DNA from: Amblyornis subalaris
Taxonomy: Eukaryota > Chordata > Aves > Passeriformes > Ptilonorhynchidae
NCBI GenBank assembly: GCA_018881555.1
Contig: JACAXG010000025.1
Span: forward strand, 1,701,446 to 1,765,445
DNA length: 64,000 bases
Reading direction: 5' to 3'
How positions within the stretch are numbered: the stretch's first letter is position 1; each line of letters starts with the position of its first letter. Below are positions 1 through 14,141 of this stretch, in pieces. A model generated the notes under the pieces. The model was not told the DNA's origin. It ran no database searches and saw only the letters and a list, made by a program, of their open reading frames with translations. A program made the position numbers and the translations under genes.

Positions 1-460
1 CTGTGCCGATGTATTAACACTGTGCTCGTTGGTTACGCTGCGCTGAGGTCTCGGGAGGAACTCGCTGCTCTCAGGGGAGGCTGGTGCTGCAGGAGCTGGC
101 AGAAGGCTGCAGTTCATCAAAGGTTTCATGTGATTCCTTTATACAATTTTAGAAGCTTATAAATACAAACTGGCTTCGACCAGAAAGAGGTTAGAATGTT
201 TCTTGCAAGTTGTTAATGTAGCCATTCGTTCAGACACTAGGTGGCTCACGTCAGATGTTAAACCTTTTCCAGAACTTAGAAACTGTGGGCCCAAAGGAGT
301 GTGCTGGGTGCTGAAAGAGTCTCTGCTACTTCGCGGTGTTTCTCCATTCTTTTAATCGGTCGTTGCTGCTTTAACAAAACGAAAAGCGTGTTTTGATCTT
401 GAAATGCCTTTTCTGGTCAGAAAATGAGAACTGTGGGTTAATTTAGACCAAACGTTGTTC
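1..460. other. CpG-enriched left edge, possible promoter shore
   Basis: About 16 CpG dinucleotides occur in the first 460 bases, five of them in the first 60, whereas most of the window is strongly CpG-depleted. The first 120 bases are also GC-rich. In vertebrates this pattern often marks the shore of a CpG island, so a transcription start may lie just left of the window. Frame 1 stays open from base 1 to about 162, but I recognise no protein in it and see no convincing splice donor. It could also be a GC-rich exon or unique DNA. The promoter reading is inference only. Confidence 0.2.
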
Positions 461-486
461 CTTAGTGTGAAGAAAGGTGAGGCAGA

Positions 487-501
487 TTTTTTTTTTTTTT
501 T
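487..501. repeat. Poly-T run of 15
   Basis: An uninterrupted run of 15 T. It could be a simple repeat or, read on the minus strand, an A-tail remnant. No retroposed sequence is recognisable beside it. Confidence 0.8.
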
Positions 502-3500
502 CACATCGAGTCATTAGTTGATGAGCCTGTGTAAGCCTTAATATGTAAATTGCTATAGGTTGTAACAGACAAAGCCTGGGTTCCAGAAACTGCAGGATAT
601 TTAATCGAAATGCAGACATACAGATTTGGTGCACTATAAGCAACATAAAAGTAGTGTCTAATACTTTTTCTATGTATTTGAATGCTGAAGTTGATAAGTA
701 ATTTACTCATTGTCTTTACAAAGTGTAGAAAACAAAAGTTTGGATTTTCTTTTCTCATCTCTTTGGTAACAGTATAGGAAATTTTTATGTTGCCTGGAGG
801 AGTGTCAACAGGATTATGAAATGTGGTTTTGTACTTCAGTACTTCTTATGACTAATATTAGCTGGGAACTTCCACTGAGAAATACCCAACTGAAGAACTT
901 CCTTAAATGCAACTGTGAGCAGAAAATCATTCTCTGAAACAGAGATTTTACCAGAAACATCCTGCAAACTGGTTTTGGATCCAGTGCAACATTCTTTATT
1001 TCCGTAAGTGATGTCAATGATTTCTGAAGGCTGGAGAAAGGTTACCCTGCATGAAAAGGGAGCAGTGCATGAACAAGCAACGCTGCATGCCTGGGAACAG
1101 TTAACATACATAGCAACTGTGGTACCAAATATAATACATACTTTTTAATATGTTGTGAAGAAAAAGCCTGATGATAATGACATCAAAAGAAAGTAGCGAC
1201 AGCTTTGTAAAACAAATGCTATTCCTCTGTATAGAGTATATCCTGTGTTACATATAGAGGGAGTACAAGATGGAGAGTGTAATACTTCTGTGAGAAGAAT
1301 AGCCAATCCATTGATTCTTAGTTAAGCTCCAAAGAAACTTAATTATGGAGACCCTTGAGCTCTCTAAGTTTTATCATAACTGTGCTCTCCCCAGTTCCCC
1401 CTAAACCGCTGTATAATTGAAACTGAGTTCTGTAGAACAATGTAGTGAAAACACTTACCTTGAAAAATTCATGTTCTAGCGTGAGTGCCTTTTTGCCATA
1501 GAAATAAGAATTCAGGAACTTTAACATATAAACATTAATTCCTTGGTTAGTCAATATGAAAAAATGAGATATTTTGATATCAAATACATTACATAGGCCT
1601 TCTCCCTCTGTTTCATGTTAAAATTCATTAAATCTTGATAGCTAATTTCAATAGAACTACATTATATACAATATCTAATTTAAGAAAACACGATTGATAT
1701 ACAGAGCCTTTGCACTATTTATTGAATGATTTTTGATCCCAAACCTTTATTCAAGTTTTCAGTGGAGTAAGAGTGGAAGAAGTCAAGAGGTATTTGAAAT
1801 GACACTTTTAATTTCTGGAATGTTATGACATCTTTTCCTCTTCTGCAAAAAGGGGAGCTATGTCATGCAGCAAGATCACAGATTCCACGGTATTATTTTT
1901 GTTTTGGTAGTGTCATAAAATCCTAAAGTTTGGGGAGAAGGAGGAGACAGGTGTTGATGCAAAGTCATTATGTTAATGGACCTGTGTTAGTATACCTATG
2001 GAACTTCTTGTCAGAACTGTTCAGGATGTAAAAATTTTAGTGTTCAGGGGAAGATTGGACAAGTAAATACTTGAGAGATTCACTAAGGGAAACTAAAGAG
2101 ACAGGCAGCATCAATCTCAGGAAGTTCTCTGACCTGAAAATAGCTGGCAGCTGGGAGAAGACTCTGAGGAAGTATTACATATGCTTGCCCTGTTCTTATT
2201 CTTCCCAGGGCATTGATTTCTAGCCACTGCTGAAGAGAAGATGGGTCTGAACCAATGTGGCATATGTTCTTATGTTAATGACTTCATGCTGATACAAATG
2301 TGTAGGAATTTCTCTACATTAAACAATCTCCTGTAAAAGACAGGATTCTGTAGAAGTATAGGGAACATGCCTATTGGAGAAGCTCTGAAATATCTTGGAA
2401 AATCCATTCAGAATTATTTCTTATTATTTTGAGAATATCCACTTGAACGATAAAATCTTTGGGCAAGTTTCTTAAAGATAATCAGTGAGTTTTATCTGGT
2501 TTCTCAAAGATGCTGTGTATAGTTTTATTATGTTTCCAGTTAAATTGTGATGACCAACAGATCAGCTGTATATCATTCTAACTGCTCACAAAGCTCAACA
2601 GAAGGTGTGTCTATGTAAATACACGGCAAGGTGACCTTCTTGATTGGTGGCTTGAAAATAGATCTTGAGAAAAAGGCCTCGCAAAGTAGTGGGTAGAATT
2701 GTTCCCATTCATTAGCTGGAAACAGCATCTATCCATTCAATGCAGTTTATTTAGTGCAGGAGTGTTGAACTGTCTCTGCATACACCAGTTAATATTGTCC
2801 TATTTAAAAACTGTACAAGGGAATAAATTTTCCAGATTTCCTCCTAAAGTAAAATTCATAGGGACAGCTAGTAAAATGCTTTGATCCTGTGTAATCTTTT
2901 AATAAAACCTCTAGTCCTCCTTAAGTATTTTTACAAGATGATAAAGCAACTGAACTATGTCTGTAATTTCCCTGACACATGGAGGTGGTATACATTCTTT
3001 CAACATTATTTTTTTGTACATTATAATGGAAATTGTATGTTTGAAAATACATAGTTCTGTTTATCTACATAGTGAAAAAGTATTTTGGAATTATTCATCT
3101 CTGTCATTTTCATGTTGTGATATAGTTGTTCTAGCTCCTTATGTTAATTTTTAAATCCTTTTATAAATGAAAAGGTGGTTTTCTGACTTCAGCAAAGCAC
3201 TTTTCTTGATTCTTACTCATAAACTTCCTGTGAGAGTTTGATGGGTCTAAGCTTGACTAATTAGAGTGGCAAGACAAAATAAGATGCTCAGATGAGTGTT
3301 TCTGTAAATCTTAAAATGTACCATTGCAATAAAGTTCTACAACTGTGTAAACAAAAAAAAATTTGAGCAGTCATTGAGAGGTCAGGCTGATCGAGTTTTA
3401 ACTAAAATTTCTTGATATCTGCATGCACCAAAGATAAATCAGCAGCTGTGCCTGCTGAATTTTGTGGTAAATCTTTCCCGACTTTAAGCAAAGAAAGCTT

Positions 3501-3850
3501 GAAGCCATGTGCTGTGTAGCAGCTCACGGTGTGTTGACTCTGCGCATGTTTAAATACAGCCTCATTGTCTGTGAAGCTAAGAGGAGTTAATGGTAAAAGT
3601 TCAGACCAGCTTCTTGCAAATGATATTTGTTCTTATCATGCAGTAATCAGGAATATGAGTACAAAACATAAAGAAAAGAAAGGATTACTCATTGTGTGTT
3701 GTCAGATCTAATACAGAAATTACATCACTGGTAATAACTGATTTTCTGAAAGAGCTGTCACACTTCAAGATTTATTCCCGGTGAAGTAGGGAGAGAAACA
3801 CATGATCAATGGTTTGAGCCTTTTTGCATAATTAGTGGCAAAACGAGCGT
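502..3850. other. Unique noncoding DNA, no gene seen
   Basis: AT-rich sequence. The longest open frames are under 95 codons, overlap one another on both strands and show no family motif. No transposable element is recognisable by eye. The part from about 3400 to 3620 is compositionally more complex than its surroundings and is noted as a possible conserved noncoding element. Confidence 0.6.
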
Positions 3851-3870
3851 GCACACACATGCACACACAC
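3851..3870. repeat. (CA)n microsatellite, interrupted
   Basis: Two blocks, GCACACACAT then GCACACACAC, form a short interrupted CA repeat. This is an ordinary vertebrate microsatellite. Confidence 0.75.
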
Positions 3871-6800
3871 TCGCTCACTTCGTCTGGCACAGCTTCAGTC
3901 TTCTGATACACCAGCTGCTAAGACATTTTCCTATCTGTAGCTGCTTCCTCTGAGTGAAAACACACCTGCTCTGCTAGCATTGTATCCACTTATTGTTGGC
4001 TTTCTGGAAGCAAAAGATGTAAGAGAACTTTGGCTTGTATCAGAGACCTGAATGAGAATGGGATAACTCAAAACAATTTTATAAAAGTTGTTGTACAATA
4101 ATTTGTATTTATTAATTAACAATTTACTTCGGTAGATACACACTGAGGGTCTAGAATGACATGTTCAAAGTGGCATTTTGCTCATAATATTTTATACCTT
4201 TGTATCATTTGGAAATACTCTTACTTGAACAGGTTTTGACCATTGCCATAGCGTCATTGCATGCGACATAAGAGCCAGTGCTCTTAAATTGCACTGCAAT
4301 GAGTTTATTGTGTACTAAATCAAATGGGAGAATTCTACACAGAGCTGAAAAGTTATTTCCTGCAACAGTGAATAACAACTGCATTTTAGATTGCAAAAGG
4401 ATATCAGGCAAAAGGAACATTAAAGAAAGGCAACTCTTACTGTGAGGGATAAAACCAGGAAAGATAAAGTCATAGATGTCAGGTTAGTTGAGAGTAAGAA
4501 AATGAAGTACCGGAGGCCTTCCTTCCCTGGTGCTCGGCTCTGTCTTTCCATCCATACTCTGAAGCACAGCCAAGTTGACAGCTGTCTCTAAACCCTTCTT
4601 TTAAAAGATTTGACCTACACTATGGCCTGGAACTTAAAGAAGTGTTCTTAAATTTTTTCTCCAAATTCTTCAGAGGCAATGGACAGATAAAGTATTGCTC
4701 TATCAGTCCAACCCCTGATGCCCTTGTATCTCCCAACCTATCTCTTCGTACTTTGTGGACAGATAGTAGAGTACGTAAAGACCAGAATCACGAAAGAAAT
4801 TTAGAGTTATGGTACTAGTGGCTTCATGGAGTCTGCTACAGCCTCTGGTACACAGAATGTACACAGAGCATTGCTACACAGAATGTGGAGCTTGCTGAAA
4901 AGCAATGTTTTAAGTATAGCTGCTGTCTCTGGTAGTACTCTGTAGTTCTGAATCCTTTCTAGTCACATCTCCTAGAGATGAAAATTAGATTTTGCACGGA
5001 CTAATTGGGACAGATCACAGAGATTATATTTCTCCAGTCGCATGGCTACAACAGTCTTTGTGTTCCAGTCTCCTTTTAACAATGTTTGAATGTTTTTTGG
5101 AACACTAGGCAGTAGGTCATTCCCGCTTTGCTGCTTCTGACAATCAGTTTCACTGACTGATTTTCTACTTTACTGGTGCCTAGAACAGCCCTCTGAAGAT
5201 GCCATCCTTGCCAAAGGCAGCATCAGCTTTACCTAAACCATTTCTAACATATGTTTGCCTGTTTTGAAGATCTATATTGGTGATAAAGATTTCACAGCCT
5301 CCCAAGGGACCTTCTGTTCTTTCTTACAGATTTTTTTTCTAAATCTCTAATTATTCTTCAGTTGAACCACATTTTCCACAAGGTACAATGAACAAACTGG
5401 ACAACACGATCCAGCTGACTATCTACATAGTTTTCAACAAATACATGCTGACTGTTTTATATCCTTAAAACAGGACAAAAACGTAAGCTTTTAAGCAAAC
5501 TTGTTCAATTATTTGCTCCAATATTTTTCTCAGAAAGAAAGACAGAACAGTATGTAATTTCCTGATTTCTTCTGTTCTCTGCTCTTAAAGATAAACATGA
5601 CATCTGTCCTTTTTCATTCTTTTAGAAGCTCATCTGTTCTCCACAAGTTCTCAAAGATTGTTGCTAATGACTCCAAAATGTCTTTATTCTGTTGTCTGAG
5701 TATTCTGAGAGGAATTCCTTCAAGCTCTGCTGGTTTGAAAATATTTTATCTAAGTTAATGTCCTAGCCTGTGTTCTCTCTCCTTGTCTCTGATAATTATT
5801 ATTTTAGCCAGTGGATTGAGGCTGACTCTTCTAGTGAAGAAAAGTAAAAAATCTCTGATAATATTTTTTCTCCACTGAGTAGCAGATCTGCCTTTCCTTT
5901 CTCTTTGTCTTGCTACAGATGTATTACCAGAATACATATTTTTTCTGTGTTGCTATTTATCCCATTTTGACTTATCTGATTTTGTCATTTTTAAAAATTC
6001 TTTTACACTCCTTGGTAACTTTATTGAGCTTAAGGTAGCTAGAAAAACCTTCTTACTGTTGTTTAGCATGTTGGGATTTTTTGAAGCACAGTTCTTATTT
6101 TGTCCCTAGCATTGGGGTCATTTGTGTTATCTCCTCTTCCTCTAAAGGAGATGGAAAATCTCTTAAACTCCTTGTTTTATTTTTTTCAAGGATCATGATG
6201 ATGTCTGCATACTGGACTTAGAACATAAAATGTCTGTGTAGATCTAGTCCTGACTGACTTGCCGGAAGTCACACTGTACATTTATGTTAGAGATGGATCT
6301 GAAGCACAGAAATGTCATGTTCACATCAACGGCTTCTGATTCCTGGTTAATTTTTGATCTGATTAAAGCAGGATTATTTGGTTACTATCTGATTTTTGTA
6401 GGTTTGTTTTATGATAGCAAATTTCCTTACTTACCAGTTTACGTGCCCTTCATTGTCCTTGATTATTTCTACATTGTATTGTGGGGAAAAAAAAAAAGAA
6501 CTAATGAAAGAAAAAAGTTTCAGTATGTATTTTTCCCATCTGGTTAGTCCAGCACTCTTCTTAATTAGTAAAATGCCATCCTGTCAGATTCTCTCCTGCC
6601 AGGAAGTCATTCAGCTCCGAAATCACTTCTTCACCTCCATCATATATTTTAACATTTGAAAACAGCAAAAGTCTAAGATATTGTATTCTTCCTTACAACT
6701 GAAAAAGCAAATCAATTACAGCAATGCTAATTAAGTGTAGTTTAGGATTAATTTGTATTTAAACAAGGCCTCATGGGATTTCAGAACATGTAGTCAGAGT

Positions 6801-7364
6801 GTCATAAAATATGTAACAGCACCTCTCAATTAATATTCGTTCATTTGGGAACAATAAAAAGCAGCAAAATATGTACAACTCTACCACTAACTCCTTACTC
6901 TTTCCCTAGTGTTTATGCAATGCCCCTGGACTGCTTTCCCAAATCCAAAGGTCAGCTCCTTCTTAGTTTTGGGCAATACCGGACTGGATTAAGAATGATT
7001 GTATTCCCTTTCTTGAGTCTTAAACCTTGTTTTCCACTATAAAGCCACTTAAAGACAGTGTATTTTGTATTACATCATAACCCTAATATTTGACTACAGG
7101 AATTGTGTTGCAAAGGCATAATTACTGTGTTTCTGTTCCATCATGTCAAGTGAAAAGTCAGCCATTTTAAAATTAGTGTAAAATTTAATTATTTTATTTT
7201 TAAAATTACTGTCATATCAATAAAAATATTTAAATCAGTCAATACCATCATACTGATTATACATAACAAGGTTACTAAATGTTAAAATTCAGTGCTCTTT
7301 CAATAAAAAAAAGGACAGTCTCAAGGAGAAACCTAACTACATCTGTATTCAGAACTAAACATAT
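3871..7364. other. Unique noncoding DNA, no gene seen
   Basis: AT-rich DNA with only short, mutually overlapping open frames. A small imperfect tandem at 4849-4886 repeats the 12-mer TACACAGAATGT at 4849 and 4875, with a partial copy between. No recognised element or RNA gene. Confidence 0.6.
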
Positions 7365-7365
7365 N
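7365..7365. other. Ambiguous base at a probable assembly join
   Basis: A single N is flanked by two identical 11-mers, ACTAAACATAT at 7354-7364 and again at 7366-7376. An N between two copies of the same short sequence is what a failed overlap between contigs would leave, so the second copy may be an assembly artefact and not a true tandem repeat. Confidence 0.6.
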
Positions 7366-8828
7366 ACTAAACATATTTGAATAGTCTGTAAGCAATTAGG
7401 AAACACATGAAAACCCCACATGTAGGGAAAACCTTTATGTACAATTTTAAGTAGAATTTGCTGTAGAGGAATTAAATACAAGAGAATTATGTATATTCAT
7501 ATAATTTTCAAGTAGATTATAGCATTTTTCTATATTTGTTAATTTTTTGGTAATTATTATAGAATATATAACAAAAATCTTCTTCTTTTAATTTCTATAG
7601 GAATTCTTCTTTTTACGTGGAAGTAATCTGCAGATAAATGTTATCAATAATTACACCAACTGCGTATTTCTCCCAGAATATTTCTGCTGTATTCTGACTC
7701 CTCTTTGGTGGGGGCTTTCCTATGTTTTCTGGACAGCTGGCAGGTATGTTGAGGTGAGCTTTAAATAAAATGGAGCAGAAGTAGGAAGGATGAAGTAAAC
7801 TACTCAGGGAATCTCCAGTGCATAGAACTCACTTGCCTAGGTATCCATTCCTAGTTATTGTTGGGGTCGCTGAATCAATAAGGAACTTCTACTATGCAGG
7901 AACTCCTACTTTTGTGGAAGAAAAGAAGGGAAGATGAGGTGATTGTGGCTTACCAAAAGGTACCATCAGTTTGTAGATGTGGCTGTTCCAAGGTGTGAGA
8001 AAGCTGTGCAAGATCATTGTATAGACATACCAGGTTTTAGGTTTCACCACTATTATCCAGGCAGAGAATGAAAGCAATTATTGTTTTTGTTCTGTAGTGC
8101 AGCTTGTGAAAAGTGGTGTTAATTGAGTGATACAGATTCTCTTTGAGTAGAGGCCATATTCATAGTGTGAAGCCAGGCTAAAATGTTACGCAAAATGTAA
8201 TGCTAGTTCAACATAATTTTTATTTGTGCTTCAACCCCAGCTAAAGAAACTGAAGACACCCAGGGCATCACTTTAGTAACTACGCAAAGCTTTCCTCTTG
8301 TTTCCAGCAACATAGCCGTGTAAGATGTCAGCATTTCAACCAGTAGGCAGAGACTCAGTGAATACTCCTTGGTTCCCTGAAGCTCTCCCTAGAATGCCTA
8401 CACTGTTTTCTCATACTGGATTCACTCCAAAAAATAAGTATAGCAAAGCCAGTGTTTTAGAACATGGAAACAACACCCCCCCCAACTGGTCTTTATTAAT
8501 CACTGTCTCTTTGGACAGCATTTTGCTTCCCTAAGTGTTTGTCAGATTTGTGCCCCAGGCATGCATACTTGAGAAATAGAGTTTTATTTGGGTATTAAAT
8601 AACATAATACATCTCATTAGTAGTAAGCTGCTTTTTCTGACAGAACAGAAGACTTATTAAACATGACTGTTGGGTTCATTCAGTGTCTAAACAGGACCTT
8701 GCTGCAAATCCAAATGTGCTTGAGCAGACATGCAGTAAAATGCCATGGGTAATACTTCATCATATCATTAGGAATAATGATAATAAACAGTGATAATGAA
8801 TCTCTTGGCCACTTTTATATTGAAAGAA

Positions 8829-8884
8829 ATGAGAGGTTAATATCTCACTACAGGAAAAAACAGCAGTTGATGAGAGGTTAATAT
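8829..8884. repeat. Short direct repeat, 15-mer spaced 41 bp
   Basis: ATGAGAGGTTAATAT occurs at 8829-8843 and again at 8870-8884, with unrelated sequence between. It may be a small duplication or chance similarity in AT-rich DNA. Confidence 0.6.
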
Positions 8885-9570
8885 GGATATATAGTATAAT
8901 GAAAAAGGTTAATTATGGAGAGATGTCAGACAGCAGTTATTTCATCTATAATAGAAGTGTTCTGTTACGTTACAAATACAGCTTTTTTTTCTATTTCTAC
9001 CTTTGGTGACAATCATTATGCAAGGCATCTTAGGAGGGGTACTCTGTATTGGGAGTTTTTTGCCAACAAAGCTGAGCAATGCTAAGTAAAGCTTCCTTTC
9101 TTTCAGCATGCATTGATCTTTGTGTTTGTTCTTTTTCTCTTAGAATCACTTCCATTCCTTCTAGATCTTCCTGTCTTCATTGTCTGCTGCTTCTGCATGT
9201 CTTATAAGAGTTTTTCAGTTTTTCCTCTGCCTTTGCCCAGACTCTCTCCACCAGCTCTCTCTAACTTAGCTATTCCTTCCTATTCTGCTTCTCATACCTC
9301 AGAAGCCTCCTAGCCTTTGAATTGTATGGCCACTGCTATTTTTTGTGGTTAAATACTTTGTCACAATGGCTTGCATATATTTCTAGCCTATGTATTCTGG
9401 CATGACAAACATCAGCCTCATGGACTGGCAGCATTAAGAAACTTCCCCAGCACCTGAGATGAGGAAACAAGCTGCTTTAATACTTTAGTAGAAAAATACA
9501 TGCAGTGGAAAAGCAGTGGAAAAAGTAGTATGGAAAGCAGGAATTTACCTGCCCTTAAAGGGATGACCAA

Positions 9571-9624
9571 AGAGGAAGAAATGAAGGAGATGAAGAGATG
9601 AAGAAATGAAGAGACGAAGAAAAC
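9571..9624. repeat. Purine-rich (GATGAAGA)-like tract
   Basis: A run made almost wholly of A and G, with T (and one C) only at ATGAAG-type steps, built of degenerate GATGAAGA units. It is a low-complexity simple repeat. Confidence 0.65.
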
Positions 9625-12600
9625 TTTCTTGTAACAAGAGATTCATAGGTACAGACTGAGATAAATGTGGAAAGATCTACCTTTATGATGAATCTGATTT
9701 TTCAACTAGCAGCCTGAAGGAGCCATGATTGTTGCCAGCTTTAAATTCTTTCTGAAGAGTGGCTGCAGTTGTAAAAAGACAAATTCTATTTGCCAAGATG
9801 CAGGCTTGCTCTTAACTGTAAAAATAGCAAAGGACACTGGATTGTGGAAAACAAAAGAGATCTTGAAGCAGATTCTAGCAGTGACAGAAGGTGAAGAGAG
9901 GACTTCTTAGGTTCTAGCCTGCATAGTGCTAGTTACCTCTCTAGCCATCCTTACCTTTTCTCTGTAGTGCAAATTTTTCACCATCCAATCTTGTTCCCTT
10001 TACATCCAGGGTAATGTTCAGACTGAATCTTTAAATCCACTTAGCATTCAGAATATATTAGATGGGAGTTTTAACCAAATTGTTGTTCTTGTTGTTTAAA
10101 CCTGTAAGTTTTCAAAATAACTTGACTTGAAAGTAAACATCGATTTACACTTTTTGGATGTCTGAGAGCCCTAAAAATGTTGGCCTGCCAATGAGGGTAA
10201 TGAATATACAATTCTTATGTTTCCAAATTTATTTATTTTACCAAATTCACTTATTTTACCAGATTTCTTTCTCTTCCTTATCTCCACTGCTATTTCATTT
10301 TGACATCTGACTGTGTTTAGCATTAGGGTAATGTTAAAAATAACCCAAACAAACAGCTTGGCTAAGATTGATTGAACGGCTTCTGAGAGAACAAGAACTG
10401 ACTTGAAGTTTGGAGGTTATTCACTTAGAAAAATGACATTTACCTGAAGCTTATCCAGTTCTTCTTGGATTTTTCCTCTTTACTGCAGGTCCTATTTCAC
10501 TATTTTTCTTTTTTCTTGCTAATCCTTGAAGATGAGCACACGTACACTGCTGGTAAGCATGTCTCAGCTCACATCTACATCAATAATACAAAGGACATAA
10601 ATAGGCTGCTGGAAAATACAAAAGCACTAAAAGATTTGAAATGCTGTTAAATAGAAAAGGTGGTTTTGGAAATCATTAAACATGCTGTCCTCTTATGACC
10701 TTAATTTTCATATTTTTTATGTGTGTATAATAAAACAGCATGATTCATTTAATACCTAGTTTGGCATTTGGGTTCATCATAAGTTTTTGAATATCAAAAC
10801 AATAGACATACCAGCTCAACAGTTTTTTTCTTATAATATGCTTTGAACAGAATATTACAGATGGTGCTTCTTGATTGCTCACAAAATTTCAGGTTTGTAA
10901 TTTTCCAAATAATTCTCGTATGTAATGGATTTCAAGACTTTGTGTCAGGCCATTGAGACCATGGTGAACTTCTAGATGAAACCCAGAGTTATTAAAGTGT
11001 AAGGAATAATACAGAGCACTGTAAGTTTTATCTATGGAAGGTATTCTCAGATTAATCAGATTTTGCATCAATAGAGTCTTGTAACTTGGATTGTCTCTTG
11101 CTCATTCATAATTTCACATTATTACCCACTCATATTCCCATAATTTCCTTTTGGCAACTTAAGCACAAAAAGACAGTGTATAGCAGGCATGAGCATGGAC
11201 AGTCTATCAAGAAGGAATATGAAAACATTGGTTGGGCATGCAAGAACAGAATTAGGAAGACCAGAGCTAGAGCTAGAGGTAGAACTGAAAGGAATGTGAG
11301 TAGCAAAAAAAAGCCCAACAAACTTGTGTGGGTACACTGTCAACAGGTGGAAGACCAGGGAAAATTTTGATGGATGGAGCAGGCAATCTAATACTGAGGA
11401 TGAAGGCTGACACCAATGATGTCTTTGTTTCTGTCTTTATTGGCAAGGTCTGCTCTCAGGTCTCACAGGTTTCTGTTCCCAGCAGCACAGTTTATGGGAG
11501 AAAGTTACTGTCCCCAGTAGGCAACTGAATCAGAATCAGCTTGAGAAATGGGGCATATGTAAATCCATGGGATTTACCTGGTGTTGCTAAGGGAGTTGGT
11601 TGTTTTTCCTCAGTGTAAGGCATCTCTAAAAAATCTTTTGAAAAGTTGTGATGATTAGGGAAAGTTCCTGCTGACTAGCAAAACCACAAATATTATGCCC
11701 ATCTTCTGAAATGGCATGGAGGAGAATCTGGTGAACTACAGTTCCCTATTCCTACCCAAAGTATAGGAACAAGGTATTTGCAAACATGCAATTTCTAAAG
11801 AGATAGAAGGATGTGTTCTAAACAGTAATTTTTTGTCTCATTGCATTTTCGTAAATAGGTTTGGGCTCTTGATTTTCTTTCTGTCATACTTCTTCCTGCA
11901 AAAATTCCTTTGAAAGTATCTCCATATGACATCTGACTTTCACACTGAGGCTTTTCCACAGAATATTGATGGCCAAGGACTACAAACTGAATACTATTAG
12001 ATGGGCTTCAGTTTGGTTATAACTTACTCTTGGAACTACACATTCAAGTCCTGACATTGTTCAATAAATAATTTGCCTGGTCTAGAAGAAAGTTAAACAA
12101 TTTAATTTTGGAATTCACTCGAATACTAAGAAAGCAAAGCTAGCAAGGAGAGAGAGCAGGTTCTATTGTGATTTTAAATGAGTTACATTTCACCTTCTGC
12201 TTAAGAGACGGTAGACTCTGGTTTACTTTGTCTTCTTTTCCGCATCTCTCTTTTTCACCAACCATGGATGGGTAAAGCAGCATCTGCAATCTCAGTTTAT
12301 CTTCCCTTTCTTTTGGCAACAGTCTGTGGTTTTTCTTCAGAGTTAAGACAGCCCTGGGCTTGCTAAGGTGCTTAATAGTGAGCTTCACATTACAGAGCTT
12401 GATAACATCTTAAATTAGTATTTTCTTTTAAAGTCTTTGAACTGATATTCTAGACTTCGCAAAATCAGGTAGTTCTTACCAAAAGGCTTTAATATTGTTC
12501 CCCGACCCAAACAGTGAACCAGCATTTTGAGACCTTGTATGATTGCTTGTTGCATGAAGGGATTAATTAATAGTTGAGAATGTTTTGGGGTTCTTTGTTT

Positions 12601-14122
12601 TGTTTTCTAGTCAGGTAATACAAAGTCTTTTTCAGTGAACACTTTATGAACAAACAACAACAGACAGTTTGCTAACAGTTTCTGTGTCTGACTTCCCAGT
12701 TACTCCTGCTCCCTGAGGCAGCTGCTTTGACTCCCTTCTAAGGTCTAGCACATGACTGTCTCACGCTTTGCTGGCCCTTTTTTTGCCCTTTATAAAATTT
12801 TCAGCCACTCCAAAGAGGAACCTTGGCTTAGAGCATCACTGTTTATCAGATCTGTGTACAATCTAGTGCTGTTTGTTTCCATGATAGTTTCTAGCTGTCT
12901 CATTAAATTGCTTTTTCCAGTTAGGATAACCAAGAATTACCTGACTCTAATTAGGTTTCTGTTTGCTTACAGATTAAACACAGGCTTGATGGCTTTATGA
13001 TATCCAGTATAAATATATTCTAAACATTTCTAGCACACAGAAATGTGCATAGATTCCACTTCCTCACAACTAAAAAAGAAGTTCTCTATTCCTCTTCACT
13101 TTTTCTAGTTTCTTTTTTTTCTACTCTTTAACTTAATATACAACAGTAGGTGGGTATAATCCCTGTTTTGAACTGTACTCTGTCTTGATGCCATATTTTC
13201 TGCTCTCTTTGCCTATACCCAGTGTACCAGCATCAATGATGATAACTTCTTTACCTGGGCACGCTTTGAAAGGAAGCCCTGTGGTTTATTCACAAGGGAA
13301 TAAAAACATTCTGAACATTCTGTTCACTATTTGCCATTGACTTTCTGACACGCTCGAAAATAGATACTTTTTACCAAGTTCGTCCATCATCGTTCAGTCC
13401 ATCATCCTTATCATCCATCCTGCACCTTGGGTACTAGCAGGGAAACCTTCAGGCAGATCAGCAAATCAGGCTTTGCGATTTGCTCAGGTCTTTTTGCCCT
13501 GCACCAGTGAAGCCTACTGAAAAGACTCCATCAACACAGTGCTGTAAATCAGTGTCTAAGTGAGAATGCTTGACTTCACAAGATATCTGATGACGGTGTA
13601 GTAAATTTATTGTGTGATTAGTTTGCCTGCTATGTGCAATCTCTTGGTGACTGACCAAGCTGCTTTTGAAAATATTACCTTTACACTCCTAAAGCCTCAG
13701 TTTCATCTATTAAATATTAAGTATACTCTAGAGAGAATTCTACATATCAGTTTGTAATTTCTCTTCAATTCATCTTATCATTTTATATGTTGACACGTAG
13801 AGAACTTTTTTGTTATTTGCAAATACCTTTCTATGCACATTATAATACAGACTGGTGACTACAGTGGAAAGTCAGGGTTGTGGGTATATGCTGAAAGGAA
13901 CTTCTGCAGGAAGAGGTGTGATAGCAAGGAAACCTTTAATCCAAAAATATGTGCACAAAAATAATCATTAGTACAGAAAGGTTCTATTTTAAACCATGGA
14001 TTTTATAAGAAGCTAACCTATTTCTTCACATATGGCATGTCTCTAAGTACCTTTGTTTCTATACTTCAAATGGGAAAAAAAGCTAACATCTTGAATACAA
14101 AAAAAAGCCCCAAACCCACTGA

Positions 14123-14141
14123 CAAACAAACAAACAAACAA
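14123..14141. repeat. (CAAA)n microsatellite
   Basis: Four full CAAA units and a partial fifth, followed by an A-rich stretch. Simple repeat. Confidence 0.75.

Noticed and set aside
7601..7743. Open segment bounded by a pyrimidine tract plus AG and by CAG/GTATGT, resembling an internal exon
   Set aside because: An in-frame TAG ends exactly at the acceptor, the hydrophobic translation matches no known protein, and such splice-like pairs are common in AT-rich DNA. Transcript data could reopen it.
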